From assembly GCF_028640845.1 (NCBI RefSeq), contig NC_080546.1, positions 79,997,757-80,061,756 of the forward strand: a DNA stretch of 64,000 nt. Direction: 5' to 3'. Positions 42,727 through 54,944 of this stretch are shown here, in pieces. Positions within the stretch are counted from its first letter, which is position 1, and each line of letters starts with the position of its first letter. The stretch comes from Ahaetulla prasina. Lineage: Eukaryota > Chordata > Lepidosauria > Squamata > Colubridae. The translations under genes were made by a program, and so were the position numbers. The notes under the pieces are model-generated. The model was not told the DNA's origin and did not search any database. It was given only the letters and a program-made list of their open reading frames with translations.

Positions 42727-43052
42727 TGACCCGGTGGCTCAGTGGCTAAGACACTGAACTTGTGGATCAAAAGGTTGGCAGTTCAGCAGTTTGAATCCCT
42801 AGTGTCACGTCAGCTCCCGTTCCTTGTCCCGGCTTCTGCCAACCTAGCAGTTCGAAAGCATGTAAAAAATGCAAGTAGAAAAATAGGGACCACCTTTGGT
42901 GGGAAGGTAACAGTGTTCTGTGCGCCTTTGGCGATTAGTCATGCTGGCCACATGATCACGGAGATGTCTTCGGACAGCGTTGGCTCTTTGGCTTTGAAAC
43001 GGAAATGAGCACTGCCCCCTAGAGTCAGGAAGTGCAAGGGGAACCTTTACCA
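42727..43052 (+). mobile_element. tRNA-derived SINE, near full length
   Basis: tRNA-like head GACCCGGTGGCTCAGTGG (A box) and GTTTGAATCCCTAG (B box), then body GGACCACCTTTGGTGGGAAG, CACATGATCACGGAG and 3' CAAGGGGAACCTTTACC. Same family, opposite strand, at 44356. Confidence 0.85.
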
Positions 43053-44355
43053 TATATATATATATATTTATATGTGAAATCTCACAGTATTCTCACTTGA
43101 CATCTCACAAGATCCGTACATTGAGAGGTGAGCCGATTATTATTAAACTTCTAAACGCTATTTCTTTTTTTGTAATGACAGGATTCCAAAAAAGATGCAA
43201 GCTGCCCTGGAGAAAAATCGCCAAACACTGGAACATAAATGCATTAAATATAAACATAATGCATTCTATTCCCTCTGACTTCCTGGCAATAAGAGCTGGC
43301 AGTGCCTGAACTGACAAAACTCTGAAAGGAACCAAATCTGTAGGGATTAAAAGAAGCCACACACACAGACAAAAAAACAAACAAACCCAACCCTTGGCCT
43401 TTATTATCACTGAATTTGTGTCCCCCCTGATAACTATTGTTCATACAGTTCCATACATATAATGCAGATCCATGGCCCTCTTTCATGGCCAAGCCTAAGA
43501 AACTGCAGTCCACACCCGAACGGGAAGCAGACAAACTAAGCAACATGTGTACTTAATGAGAAGGCATTACATCAAAATACTTCTGCCCTATATATTCTTT
43601 CTCAGTTTTATCTTGCCCCGATTACATAGAGAGGAATATAATGGTTTCAGATAACAACATGAGTCATACAGTCGCCTACAACTTGGAGGGTGGGGGGGAA
43701 GCACTCGTTTTCTATATAAAGAACAGATCATATCCAAAAATAGAAGTAACGCTTAAAAAGAATTCTGCTTCTAGAGGACCTGCAAATTCCCAAACAACAA
43801 AGGTTGGAATGTAGGGTCATTTCTGCAGAGAGTATAGTGTGAAGACGCATGGCATCTGGAATGTAAACTTAAGCAATCTTAACCACATTTTAAGGCATTC
43901 CTAAGTTGGCTAGTTTTCTGGTCTTTCTCTTCTCTTCTTAGTAAGTTCAGGATTTTCTCGCGGAAGGCTCTGAGAATTTGTGCTGCCTTGACACAAATTC
44001 CACAGGCTGCACTAATGAATATGCAAGTGTGTTAATACAACACGTTAAAAAGAGTTTAAAAAAAAACCAGGCCTTGCATTTGAATGTAATTATAAATTAA
44101 ATAGGTGAACAGGCACTTTCCAGTCATGTGGTCTTGCAAGCCTGAATTATTTACAGGAACATAAAAGCACTGGAAGCTTTTACAAGTATCAAGACACTGT
44201 CAAAAGAAGAGCCAGGGTATAATTAACTAGAGATGTTGTTTTGCGCATAGGAAAATCCAATCAGCAAAGAGATATCATTAAACCATCCGTCTCCAAAGGG
44301 AAATCTGAATGCGTAAACCAGGTTTATGCCTGCAGAAGTCATTTTGCGGAATAAA
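43053..44355. other. Gene-free intergenic stretch
   Basis: AT-rich; (AT)n at about 43053-43072. No gene or recognised transposon. Confidence 0.45.
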
Positions 44356-44707
44356 AGGTAAAGGTTCCCCTCGCACATACGTGCTAGTCATTGCTGACTC
44401 TAGGGGATAGTGCTCATCTCTGTTTCAAAGCCGAAGAGCCAGCACTGTCCGAGGACGACTCCATGGTCATGTGGCCGGCATGACTCAACGCCAAAGGCGC
44501 ACGGAACGCTGTTACCTTCCCACCAAAGGTGGTCCCTATTTTTTCTACTTGCATTTTTATGTGCTTTCGAAACTGCTAGGTTGGCAGAAGCTGGGACAAG
44601 TAACGGGACCTCACCCCGTTACACGGCAGCACTAGGGATTCGAACCGCTGAGCTGCCGACCTTTCAATCGACAAGCTCAACGTCCTAGCCCCTGACCTAC
44701 CGCGTCC
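44356..44707 (-). mobile_element. tRNA-derived SINE, near full length
   Basis: Reverse-complement copy of 42727. B box GGTTCGAATCCC at about 44636-44647, head near 44707, 3' end GGGGAACCTTTACC at 44356. Confidence 0.87.
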
Positions 44708-45133
44708 CTTTTATTTTATTTTTTGTAATCTTTTTTGCAGAATAGAGGTCACTAATCTATGGGCTGCCCATTCCACCAAGCACAGTTGACAGTCTGTACA
44801 GGTAATCCTCGAGTTACGAATGTAACGGAATGAATCGCGTAAAGTGAACATGAGAACTCCCTGCTTTCGCCCATGCATTCGCCAATCGAATGAGCGGGTC
44901 GTTAAGCACATGAGGTATCTCACAGGGGGGAACCTGCTTCTGCAGAATATGGGTGCCTGAAGTCACGTGAGATCACAGTCCCCAGAACCTGTCACTCTCG
45001 GCACACGAAAAACATTTTGCAAGCCAACTGGATGCCGGAAGCAACGCAATTTTGCTTCCCGCACCCAATCAGCTTGCAAATGCTTTTCATGCTGATAGTG
45101 AAAGGTTCTGTGTCAATTCAGGCACCCATCTGC

Positions 45134-45532
45134 TGTTGTGACCCAGGCCCAAGTAAGTAGTAGGAAACCCAGTCTCTGAAAAAACAAAAACTTTATTCGA
45201 ACAGCTGAGAATTACTTCATTCCCAGCATCGTTCAACTCAAATTAAAACAAATGCCTCCCAACACAAATTCCTCAGTCCTATCGTAAACCTTGGTCCAAT
45301 TAGGCAAACTGCCAAAGGCCTTTCTTGGCAAACGTTCAAAAGTCACAAAAATAAATGCAAGACGTAGCTGAAGCAAAAGATGAAGCAGAAGACGAAGATA
45401 CCAACATTGTTTTCCTCAGTCTCTGGAGACTCTGGAGTCCACACCTCACTTCCCGACGGCCCTGGCCTCACCTCAGCCTCATCGCTGTCCAACTCCGTTG
45501 CCAGCTCCGTAAGCTGCTGACGTACCACAACA
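45134..45532 (-). mobile_element. Solo LTR-A copy with internal deletion
   Basis: Minus-strand TGTTGT...CACAACA limits, AATAAAG near 45195. About 200 bp shorter than the other copies. The loss removes the basic half of the LTR frame and joins PESPETEE to unrelated sequence. Flanks TCTGC and TCCGC fit a 5-bp duplication with one change. Confidence 0.85.
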
Positions 45533-45913
45533 TCCGCTTTTGCAGAGAATGGTGCCCTGAAGTCGTGCACGATCACGGCCCCCAGAACATTTTGGCACCT
45601 GAAAAGCATCTGCAAGCCAATTGGATGCTGGAAGCGAAACCTTGGCAGAGAGGAGACAGATCTTCACATGGTAAGTGAGTCCGGTGTGGCAGGATGGTGG
45701 GGGGGGGGGAACAATTGTGGGGAGTTGTGGGGAGGGAATGGCAGGATGAATGTTGCAATGCCTCTGCAGTCGTTCTTAAGGGTGAACAACTGCCATGGTG
45801 CTGCAACATGCATAATTTCAGGTCTGTGTCGTAAATACTTGGGCAGTTATCATGTAATTTCAAACAGTCACTAAATGAACTGCCATAACTAGAGGATTAC
45901 CTGTAGTTCAAAT

Positions 45914-46312
45914 CAGTGGTGAAATGTAAAATTTGTTACTACCGGTTCTGTGGGGGCTTGGTGGGGGTGCGGTAATGTAACTGGGCGTGGCAAACTTTTC
46001 TTATTATTATTTTTAAAAGCATTTTTTTACAACCTCTTCGGCCGAAGAGGTTATAGAAAAAATGCTTTTAAAAGCCTCTGATGATCTCAGCTGAGCTGCG
46101 CGATCATCAGAGCCTTTTTTTTTTTTTACTTTTAAAAGCATTTTTTCGGCCAAAGAAAAAATGCTTTTAAAAGTTAAAAAAAACCAAAAAACCTCTGATG
46201 ATTGTGTGGCTCAGCTGGGCATGGGGGGGGGCAGGGATTTTTGCTACTGGTTCTCCGAACTACCCACCACCATTGCTACCGGATCGTCTGAACCGGGAGC
46301 ATTTCATCCCTG
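45914..46312 (+). mobile_element. hAT-type element with internal palindromes
   Basis: Shorter sister of 36427: CAGTGGTGAAATG to CATTTCATCCCTG, with TTCGGCCGAAGAGG and CTTTTAAAAGC palindromes inside. A target duplication is not clear (GTTCAAAT versus GTTGACTC). Confidence 0.82.
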
Positions 46313-46317
46313 GTTGA

Positions 46318-46455
46318 CTCCTTAGCCTTTCATCCTTCCGAGGTCGGTAAAATGAGGACCCAGATTGTTGGAGGTAATATGTCGTCTCTGTAAACCGCTT
46401 AGAAAAGGCTGTAAAGTACTGTGAAGCGGGATATAAATCTAAGTGCTATTGCTAA
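46318..46455 (+). mobile_element. tRNA-SINE 3' fragment
   Basis: Core GTAAAATGAGGACCCAGATT and tail AAGCGGGATATAAATCTAAG of the 3417 family. The tRNA head is missing; the hAT element at 45914 ends where the fragment begins. Confidence 0.8.
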
Positions 46456-46739
46456 CTGCCTACTGCACCACGCTTTTTTCTCTCTTTTTTACAGTATATA
46501 ATCCTAAATAGCTTTGTACCAGGATATTTGGTAGGGAACATCCTTCATTTTCAACTCGGACAATCCCTAGGACGATCTGAAGGAGGCCGGCATTTAACTT
46601 TCAAGCAGATACTTGTTGTGGTAAACCATTGAAATGTGAAAAGTGCCTACAAAAGCATCTGCTAAGAGCTTCTGGAAGACCTGTCTCTACAGCCAGAGAG
46701 AAATCAGAAGCTCTGCTTCTCTATATGAAAGTTAAAAAG

Positions 46740-46998
46740 GGCCGTGGTAGCTCAGGCTGTAAGAAGCCTGATATTAAAAAACACAGCAGCCTGCAATTAC
46801 TGCAGGTTCAAGCCCGGTCCAAGGTTGACTCAACCTTCCATCCTTTATAAGGTAGGTAAAATGAGGACCCAGATTGTTGGGGGCGGAATAAGTTGACTTT
46901 GTAAATATACAAATAGGATGAGACTATTGCCTTACGCACTGTAAGCCGCCCTGAGTCTTCGGAGAAGGGCGGGATATAAATGTAAATAATTTTTTTTT
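46740..46998 (+). mobile_element. SINE with L2-like 3' tail
   Basis: GCCGTGGTAGCTCAGGCTG head, GGTTCAAGCCC B box, GTAAAATGAGGACCCAG core, CCGCCCTGAGTCTTCGGAG tail and a terminal A/T run. The most complete copy of this family in the window. Confidence 0.87.
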
Positions 46999-47304
46999 TA
47001 AAGTACACGATTTTCCTTTGCTTTGTTTTCCTTTTTCTTCCCTCCACCCACATTTTATTTTTATTTTTTTTATTTTTTATTGTTTTAATGTGATACACAA
47101 TCTGACAAACAAACAACATAGAACATATAAATATTTCCTATTTCTAAACAGCGTTTCTTAGTGGTCTTCTTTCGCTTTTATACCTTTCCCCCCATATCAC
47201 ATTTGTTATTTTATTTTCTTTCTTATCCCCTTTTCTTTGTTTGCATTAAATTGCCTAATACTAATTGCTTTACTTTTCTAGATTCTTATATATTTATTAT
47301 TTAC

Positions 47305-47815
47305 ATGTTGAAAGAAATATCCATCTGGGTTCAGTTCCAAGTGGGGACAAAGACACTGGAAACATGGAGGCTGCTTGGAAAGATGGTTTAATGGTGGTCA
47401 GGATCACATGGCTTGAGTTCCTGAACAGAAAAGGGCCGAGATTCTGTGTGCTCTCTGGTTTTATGCTTTTTCTGAGCTTTGAACTTTCTGGGGCACAGGA
47501 AGAGTGCCCTGATTGGTTGTCAAACTCCCAGGTGGTCTAGGGGTAGGTTGTAAGTTGTCCCTCAAGCTTGTCTGAGCCTTGCCATGTGGTGAGTTTCTGT
47601 TCTATTGTGTTGCAAATGATGGTCCATTAATAAAGGTGGGGGGATTGAATTTCTACCTCTGACCCATTGACAAAGGTGGGGGGAAATGAGTGAGCTTGGT
47701 TGAGGCTTTAATGGCCCATTGACAAAGGTGGGGGGTGGCAGGAAGTTGCAGGGAGCTGCTTTGTCTTTAAAACATGTTTCTCCATTTCTCATCCAGGGAA
47801 ATATATTCTGCCTTT
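47305..47815. repeat. Unclassified LTR-like or composite insert
   Basis: A less AT-rich block in AT-rich surroundings. It contains three copies of CATTGACAAAGGTGGGGG or a close variant (about 47622, 47665, 47715) and AATAAAGG at about 47629. It could be a solo LTR, but no terminal TG/CA pair or target duplication is convincing. Confidence 0.4.
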
Positions 47816-49715
47816 TAAATATTTTCTAAAATATTTCATTCTTCTAGGAGGGGGGTGGGTGCTAAATTCCTACATACATATATACACTTCTTATATATTT
47901 CTTATATATCTTATATATTTATATATATAAATTTATATCTTATATATTTATTATTTACATATATACATTTCAAATACATTCTGTACATTCTAATTTCTCC
48001 CCTTTATTTTTATCCTTTATTTCTAGACTCAAGCCATTCATACCTTTTATTCCAGATTATATAATAATCTGTCTCTTCTTTCTCTTTAATTTCTTTTGTT
48101 AACTTGTCCATTTTGGCACACTCTAGTCTAAACCTTTCCATATCACTTCTTCATCTGTTGGTATCTTTTCCTGTTTCCAATTTTGTGCCTATGTTAGTCG
48201 TGCAGCTGTTATAATGTGTAAGATCAGATATTTTATTTCTTTGCTGTATGTTCTCGTAAAGATTCCTAGTTCCGCCCACATTTTAATAATTGTCTTAATA
48301 TTCTTTTAACTTACTCATCAAGTGCAAGAAACCAAACTTGACAGATTTGCAGAAATAAAGACTGATACAAGCCAAAATCTTTGAGAGAATCACTCATATT
48401 TACTTCCAAATTATTAGTCCTGGAATAATAGGCCTTTTAAGGTCCTGGTAAATCACTCACCTCACTTTAGATTTGCAAAATTGCTTTTTTGCATGAGAAA
48501 TCTAAGAATAATGCCATCAGTATTACGGTTAAAATTACTGAACACGGATTTTAAAAAAACATAAACTCAGAAATAAAATAAATTGGCTTGGTACTGACCA
48601 ATAGGAAGGCGACATCTAAGAATCCAAGACCTGGATGGAATGTGTTATTAATACGTTTTAAATGAATTAATATACGCTTTCATTACTACAGGATATTTTA
48701 ATCTGGGTTGACCTGAGAAATCTGTGAGAGGTCTGGTACAATTTCAGCTGAGATGCATTATTAAACCACTGGAAAGAATGGAGATTAAATATTCAGCAAA
48801 TTGAAAATAATGAGAGTATAAAGCTGGACTTTGTATAATAAGAAAATATTTTTAATTGGGCTGCTCACAAATGCACCAGCAAATATTTCGTCCTCTCTTT
48901 CATAATAAGAACAAAAATTAAAATTCACGCATTTAATCCCATGGAGTATTTCCTAAATGCTTCACCGTTTTTTTAAAAAATGACCTTAAAAATTAATAGA
49001 TGCAAGACAGCCATGGGCTTTATAAGTCTTTGCCTAGCTTCAGAATGGAAATTTTGGATTCTATGGTGGTCATAAGTCAAGGACTACCTATATGTGTGTG
49101 CATTCTGAAAGAGACTTCATCTTTGAAAAATATGGAAGCTGATGTTTAATATGGTGAAAAATATTTCATTTATTCCTTTTTCCATATGCATGGCTACCCA
49201 TCCTAGATTCATGACTCTGGGTGGCTAACATCAATTAAAAACCTGTATAACAACACAGAACAATAAAAGTAAGGCATATAATCAGCAAACAACCCCAGAC
49301 AAATCATTAATGCAAGCTTGTTGATAAAACCATGTCATATTATATATTAGATTTCCAAGTAGTTGAGACTGCATAGTTTCAATTTCATGAAGGTTGGCTG
49401 GGGAATTTTGGGAGCTGAAGACTTAAAAGTTGGCAAGTTTAAGAATGCTGCAAGACTTCTAATACAGTGGTTATCGAAAAATGTGTAACTTGTCCCAAAG
49501 TATTATGTGTTTTAAAAAAATTACAAATTGGCCCCAACATTCACTTCAAACTTTATCAGAAACTGTTGCAATTAGCTTTTCCCTGAAAGATGCTTTAAAT
49601 GGTCAAAACCTCATAAAATTCTTCCTTTGTTTTTAGATTGATTGAGTTCAAACAGCTTGCATTATAATCTCAAGACATTATGTCTTAAACAGGAAAGTTT
49701 GGATTGATTATTAAG
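47816..49715. other. Gene-free AT-rich stretch, possible old LINE
   Basis: 47040-48310 reads like the reverse strand of an old LINE (TTTTGTGCCTATGTTAGTCG; similar text at 61575-61620), but I cannot assign a family. 48311-49715 shows nothing recognisable except a short MITE remnant at about 49390-49440 (GGTTGGCTGGGGAATTTTGG). Confidence 0.4.
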
Positions 49716-50060
49716 GACCAGGGAAGACATGATAGCAATCTTCCAATATTTGAGAGGCTGCCAAAGAGAGGAGGGGGCTAAGCTATTGTTCAAAGCACTT
49801 GAAGACCGGACAAGGAATAATGGATGGAAATTGATCGAGGAGAGATTCAATCTGGAAATAAAGAGAAATTTTCTGACAGTGTGAACAATCAACCAATGAA
49901 ACAGAAGTTGACTTTGGAAGTTGTGGGAGCTTCATCACTGGAGGCTTTCAAGAATAGACTGGACTGCCATCTGTCAGAAATGGTGTAGAGTCTCTTGCTT
50001 GGGCAGGGGGTTGAACTAGATGGCCTACAAGGTCCCTTCCAATTCTGTTAATCCATTAAA
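49716..50060 (+). mobile_element. CR1 LINE 3' end
   Basis: GACATGATAGCAATCTTCCA, CAGTGTGAACAATCAACC and 3' UTR GGCCTACAAGGTCCCTTCCA mark a CR1 C-terminal remnant with stops. It ends just left of the first gypsy element. Confidence 0.88.
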
Positions 50061-50086
50061 TATCTGTTATTACTTTTAATGCTTTC

Positions 50087-50274
50087 TGTAATGTATCTTT
50101 AAAAGTTTTGGAGGAAATTTGGGCGGGAACAAGCACATTGCTGATTGGTTGAAGCCTCAGCCAAAACTGTATATAAAGAGGGGGTTTTGCCGGATGGCTT
50201 TGCTGGGTTCACTATAAACTAAAGAGCTGTTGTCACTCACTGGTCTCCTGCCTCTTTATTGCCCGAATCTAACA
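50087..50274 (+). repeat. 5' LTR of gypsy element 1
   Basis: 188 bp, TGTAATG to TAACA. Promoter-like GTATATAAAGAG at about 50169. A CTCCTGCCTCTTTATTG block near the end. Confidence 0.93.
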
Positions 50275-50377
50275 TTGGCGACGAAGGTGGGATCCTGAAG
50301 CGGTGAGATCGGAAAAAAGAGCTGAAGGAGCAAGGGGAAGACGCGAACCCAGCCAGTTCAAGGGCGGATAGTTAGCG

Positions 50378-51246
50378 ATGTCCAGCTACACACCACCAGC
50401 GCCATTTGGCCCAGCAAAAGAGAAATGGGGGTCATACATGGCTCGTTTCGAGTGTTTCCTCAAAGCAAACGAACTACAAGGAGTTTCGGATAATAGGAAG
50501 CGAGCGTACTTCCTGAGCCACTGCGGTCCAGAGGTTTTCGATACCGCGGAGTCACTTTCAGAGCCAACGCCGGTACAATCGGTACCGTGGCAAACACTAC
50601 AAATGGCACAGACGCACGCACCGGTACCCTCAAAGTTCCCAACGGTTCGAGTTGAGGCAGCGGGTACAGCGAGGCGAATCGATAAGCGTGTACATGGCGC
50701 GTTGAGAAAGCCGCAACCACTGTGAGTACAGAGATTTGGAGGACTCCTTACTCGAACAACTCATTTGTGGGGTCAGGGACATCCGATGCAAAGGCGGCTG
50801 CTGTCTAAGAGCAACCTGACTTTGGCAATAGCCCTGGACGAGCCAGGGCTCACGAGATGTCTACCAAAGCGGCAGAAACCTTGCAAAAGCCGAACGCACA
50901 GGGCCGGAGCGAAACAACACCGGTCCACAATGAGGAAGTCCAGGCCGAGTCGGAAGGTGAGGAAGAGGAAGAGGTTTTCCACACCGGGAGGCCGGAGAGA
51001 GGGACCGAGCGAATGCGTGAGTTGCGGGGCCAACACCAACGACAACACTGCAAGTTTAAGGACGCTATTTGTCGGTGGTGCGAAAAGAAAGGTCACATAG
51101 CGCAGGCCTGTCGAGCCCCCAACCTTCCCGCCAAAATTCAAACCGACCAATCAGAGCGGGGAGCAGAAGCGGCCCGGATTGGTCCATTCAAAAGGGCGCT
51201 GGTTAAACCAGACCACTGTGAGTGGGCCTCGATCGACGCCGACTAG
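50378..51246 (+). pseudogene. gag remnant of gypsy element 1
   Basis: Starts MSSYTPPAPFGPAKEKWGSY. Frame breaks follow near 50600 and 50725. A CX2CX4HX4C zinc knuckle (CRWCEKKGHIAQAC) is at about 51070-51111. Structural nucleocapsid-type gene, inactive. Confidence 0.85.
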
Positions 51247-54236
51247 AAAAAGATTTTTACCAAGACATACATTGAAGGGGTGCCGTGCGAATGGAAGTGG
51301 ACACTGGCTCATCAATCACAATTATGTCCTGGGACACCTCGAGAGACTTGCCAGCCATCGCAAGCGCCAGCTACAAACCCAGAAGCTGAGAGTGCAGGAC
51401 TACCAAGGAAATCGAATCCCTGTTCGAGGGGTAACGTCAGTCCAAGTCAAGTATGGACAGTTCAAGAAAACCCTGCCAATCACCATAGTAGATGGAACTA
51501 CCGAGTTTGCTAGGACTGGACTGGTTCCGAGCTTTGGGCATGGAGTGACCGGGTCTTCAGAAATGAAGTCGACCTCAAGATGAACTGCTGAAGGAGTTCG
51601 AGGACGTTTTCAAAGATTGCCTGGGCAAGTACGAGGGGACCCCTATTTCTTTCAATCTAGACCCACAAGTTGCCCCTATCAGGTTAAAGGCTAGGAGGGT
51701 TCCATTCGCCCTAAAGCCCAAGATTGACTGGGAATTGGACAAACTAGTAAGCCAGGGAATACTAGTGCCCGTTGACCATGCAAAATGGGAGACACCTATA
51801 GTTACCCCAGTCAAACCGGACGGATCGGTCCGGATTTGCGCTGACTACAAGGCAACGCTCAACAAAGCATTGCAGAAGAGTGCATACCCCGTCCCAGTAG
51901 TGCAACACTTGCTGCACTCGTTAGGACAAGGACAGGTTTTCGCCAAACTCGATTTGGCTCAAGCCTATCAGCAGTTACCCAGATAGCAGCACAGCCGAGG
52001 CGCAGACAATTGTCACGCACCGGGTGCTTTTAAATGCACTCGCTCCAGTTCGAGTTAGTGTGGCCCAGGGCTTATTTCAGAACCTAATGGAGCGACTATT
52101 GCAGGGTCTACCTGGGTGGTACCTTATTTCGACGATGTATTGGTATCAGCCGAAAACTTAGAGGAACTGGGGGTACGACTAAGGAAGGTTTTGGGCATTT
52201 TCAGGTCTGCCGGGCTTAAAGTTAAGCTGAACAAATGCCAAATCGGGTAGGGTCCAGAGAATTCCTGGGCTACCGAATAGACAGGGAAGGGATTCACCCC
52301 ACTGAGAGCAAGGTACGGGCCATCAGGAAGGCCCCAGCTCCCAAAAAATAAAACGGAGTTACAGGCATTCTTAGGTCTTGTCAACTTCTATGGTATTCTT
52401 AAAGAACAAGGCAACAATAGCCGAACCGCTACAAATTACTAGCAAAGAAAGCTGTTTGGTCCTGGGGAAAGTGGAAGCTAAGGCATTTGAAGGGTAAAAA
52501 CCTTTGTCCAGTGATAGCCTCCTTATTCAATACAATGGCACGCTGCCATTAGTACTAGTCTGTGATGCATCTCCACGGGTGGGGCTGTGCTCAGCCATAG
52601 GTTACCGAATGGAACAGAAGCCCCTATAGCGTATTATTCCCGAACAATGTCCTCGGCCGAAAGGAACTTACAGCCAGCTGATAGGAGGCATTGGCTATAG
52701 TCTCCGGGTAAAGAAATTTCACAATGTATTCGGACGAGATTTCGAGATAGTCACGGACCATAGACCCCTACTGGGACTCTTAGCGGTGACCGCCCAACAC
52801 CTGCTGCACTTTCACCCAGGCTGACCCGATGGACTATCTTCCTGGCGGCATACTCTTACAAATTGCTCCACCGCCCGGAAAAGAACTGGGGCATGTGACG
52901 CCTGAGTAGATGCCTTACCAGAGACTATTGAAGACCCAACCCGGGACACCCGTCCTGCTAATTGACTCTTTGGACTCTGGCCCAGTCACATCCAAGGAAG
53001 TGGCTAGGCATCTTACAAGGACATTACAATAAGGACAAGGGATGGCCGCTACGCGGGCAAGCATTTCAAAGACTTTGTAAAAAACGAGCGGAACTATCGG
53101 TTCAAGGGGTGTCTGTTATGGGGGATAGGTGGTTATCCCGAGAAATTACGAAAAATGTATTGAACTATTGCATGTGGGCCACCCGGGATCGTGGAGGATG
53201 AAGAGTTTAGCGAGGAGTTATGTGTGGTGGCCCTAATGGACAAGGAAATTAGCGACAGGGTAGGGAAATGCCAATCCTGCCAAGAGTCAAGGCCACTACC
53301 CCTACGGCCCCAATTAGAGAGTGGGAGAAACCCCAGGGCCATGGTCCAGGATTCACATAGATTTTGCCGGCCCATTCCATGGGCAAACCTTTAATTGTAG
53401 TAGATGCCTACTCAAATGGTTAGAAATCATCCTCATGAGATCCATGACGGCCGAGGCAGTCATCTCAGTCCTGAGGCACCTATTTGTAACCCATGGTTTG
53501 CCCGACACCCTAGTTTCCGACAACGGCCCGTAATTCACGGCAACCCAGTTTGAGGGGTACTTGGCGGAGGAGGGCATCAGACATGTCCTCTCGGCGCCTT
53601 TCCACCCGGCGACGAACGGACTTGCAGAACGTTTCGTTCGGAGTGCCAAGGAAGCGCTATCTAGGATAAGGCCAGGCGATTGGCAAACAAAAATCGATAC
53701 CTTTCTAGCGGTCCAACATAGAACCCCCTGTGTGACAACTGGCCGCAGCCCGGCGGAACTATTGATGGGCAGGAAGCTCAGGTGCCCGTTAGACCGACTA
53801 AACCCAACCTACACCCCAGATGGGTACAAGGGGCACACGGAAAACTAGGAAATGACAGTGGTGACCCAGTGTGGGCACACAACTATAGCGAGGTCCAACA
53901 TGGTTAAAAGGAACAATTCTTGGAATAACCCCAAATCATATGTAGTAGACATGGAGGATGGCCGGGTTTAGACGCCACATAGACCAAATAAGAAAACGAA
54001 TATCAAGTAAAACAGAAACAAATCAGCCAGGCCCTGACTACCAAATGTTTGAATTCACAGCTGACTCAAACCCGGCAACGGGGGACTTATCTGAGTCCGA
54101 TGAAGTCCAGCGACACCAACCAGTTCCTCCTGAAGACAGCAGGACGACTCTGCCAATAATCCAGGGCGGATGGCTAGAGGAGGAGCTGGAGGAACAACAG
54201 TCCCTCCGACCAGCTCGACTCACTCCCAGAGAATGA
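51247..54236 (+). pseudogene. pol remnant of gypsy element 1 (PR, RT, RNase H, IN)
   Basis: Protease active site VDTGSSITIMSW at about 51298-51333. Reverse transcriptase 51640-52280, with LAQAYQQLP and a mutated active-site region. RNase H 52540-52900 is heavily broken. Integrase 53190-53850 with PFHPATNGLAERFVRSAKEA. The C-terminal end is RRHIDQIRKR (about 53970). Many frameshifts; not translatable as one protein. Confidence 0.88.
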
Positions 54237-54342
54237 ATTGCAGGTCCGAAGAGTTAGGAGACGCCCTGTCACCTGCGTGACTACGAGAAAATAATATGCT
54301 AATTTTATGTAAATATGGGTACAATGCTCTGGGAGGGAAGGA

Positions 54343-54525
54343 GTGTAATGTATCTTTAAAAGTTTTGGAGGAATTTAAGGAACAAGCACGTTGCTGATTG
54401 GTTGAAGCCTCAGCCAGAACTGTATATAAAGAGGGGTTTTGCCGGATGTTTTTTGCTGGGTTCACTATAAACTAAAGAGCTGTTGTCACTCACTGGTCTC
54501 CTGCCTCTTTATTGCCCGAATCTAA
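54343..54525 (+). repeat. 3' LTR of gypsy element 1
   Basis: Same sequence as the 5' LTR with a few small indels (GGAGGAATTTAAGG versus GGAGGAAATTTGGGCGGG; GGATGTTTTTTGC versus GGATGGCTTTGC). Preceded by the purine tract at 54330-54342. Confidence 0.93.
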
Positions 54526-54655
54526 GAGTAGGCATGAGCTTAAATGGACTCCAGAGGATTATAGAGGACAGGAAGGCCTGGAGGAACATTGTCCATGGGA
54601 TCGTGACACAACTTCACAACTAACAACAACAACAACAACAACAACAACAACTGTG
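54526..54655 (+). mobile_element. Bov-B LINE 3' end with (AAC)n tail
   Basis: CTCCAGAGGATTATAGAGGA, GACAGGAAGGCCTGGAGG and CACAACTAACAACAACAAC match the reverse complement of 62795-62998. This is the Bov-B 3' end that snakes share with their SINEs. It starts immediately at the gypsy 3' LTR edge. Confidence 0.8.
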
Positions 54656-54803
54656 ATTTATATTCAGAGCTACACCTGTACCCACTTCGGCCAATGCTTT
54701 GGCTGCTCTAAATTATCATTAATATTGAAGACTTATTGGGTCAATATATGAGCAGAAAAATAACCACATTGGAGACAGACAGATATATATGACCCAGAAT
54801 AAT

Positions 54804-54943
54804 GTTGCAGAATCCAATCTGGGTCAGTCACTGGGACCAGAGGTCTGGTCTTCTGAGCTTTTGGACTCCTGCTGGAGCCCATCCTCAGGGAACTTCTGGT
54901 GAAAGTTTGGTTCTGGTGACTGATCCAGATTGGATCCTGCAAC
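54804..54943. repeat. 28-bp inverted repeats flanking 84 bp
   Basis: GTTGCAGAATCCAATCTGGG... (54804-54831) and its inverted near-copy (54916-54943) with two mismatches. No target duplication seen. Confidence 0.85.
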
Positions 54944-54944
54944 A

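Larger units (their letters stand above)
50087..54525 (+). mobile_element. Ty3/gypsy LTR retrotransposon, element 1 (degenerate)
   Basis: 5' LTR 50087-50274 and 3' LTR 54343-54525 are closely similar. The primer-binding site TGGCGACGAAGGTGGGATC (50276-50294) matches a tRNA-Ser 3' end at most bases, and a purine tract GGGAGGGAAGGAG precedes the 3' LTR. Order of domains: gag, CCHC zinc knuckle, protease, reverse transcriptase, RNase H, integrase, gypsy order. All are broken by frameshifts and stops. The reverse-transcriptase text (ETPIVTPVKPDGSVRICADY) suggests the Mag-like side of Ty3/gypsy; that is tentative. No envelope gene. Flanks: CR1 at the left, Bov-B at the right. Confidence 0.93.

Noticed and set aside
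44630..44707. Possible tRNA gene (A and B boxes)
   Set aside because: It is the head of a SINE; the body and a sister copy at 42727 follow, and a clover-leaf with a clear anticodon is not evident.
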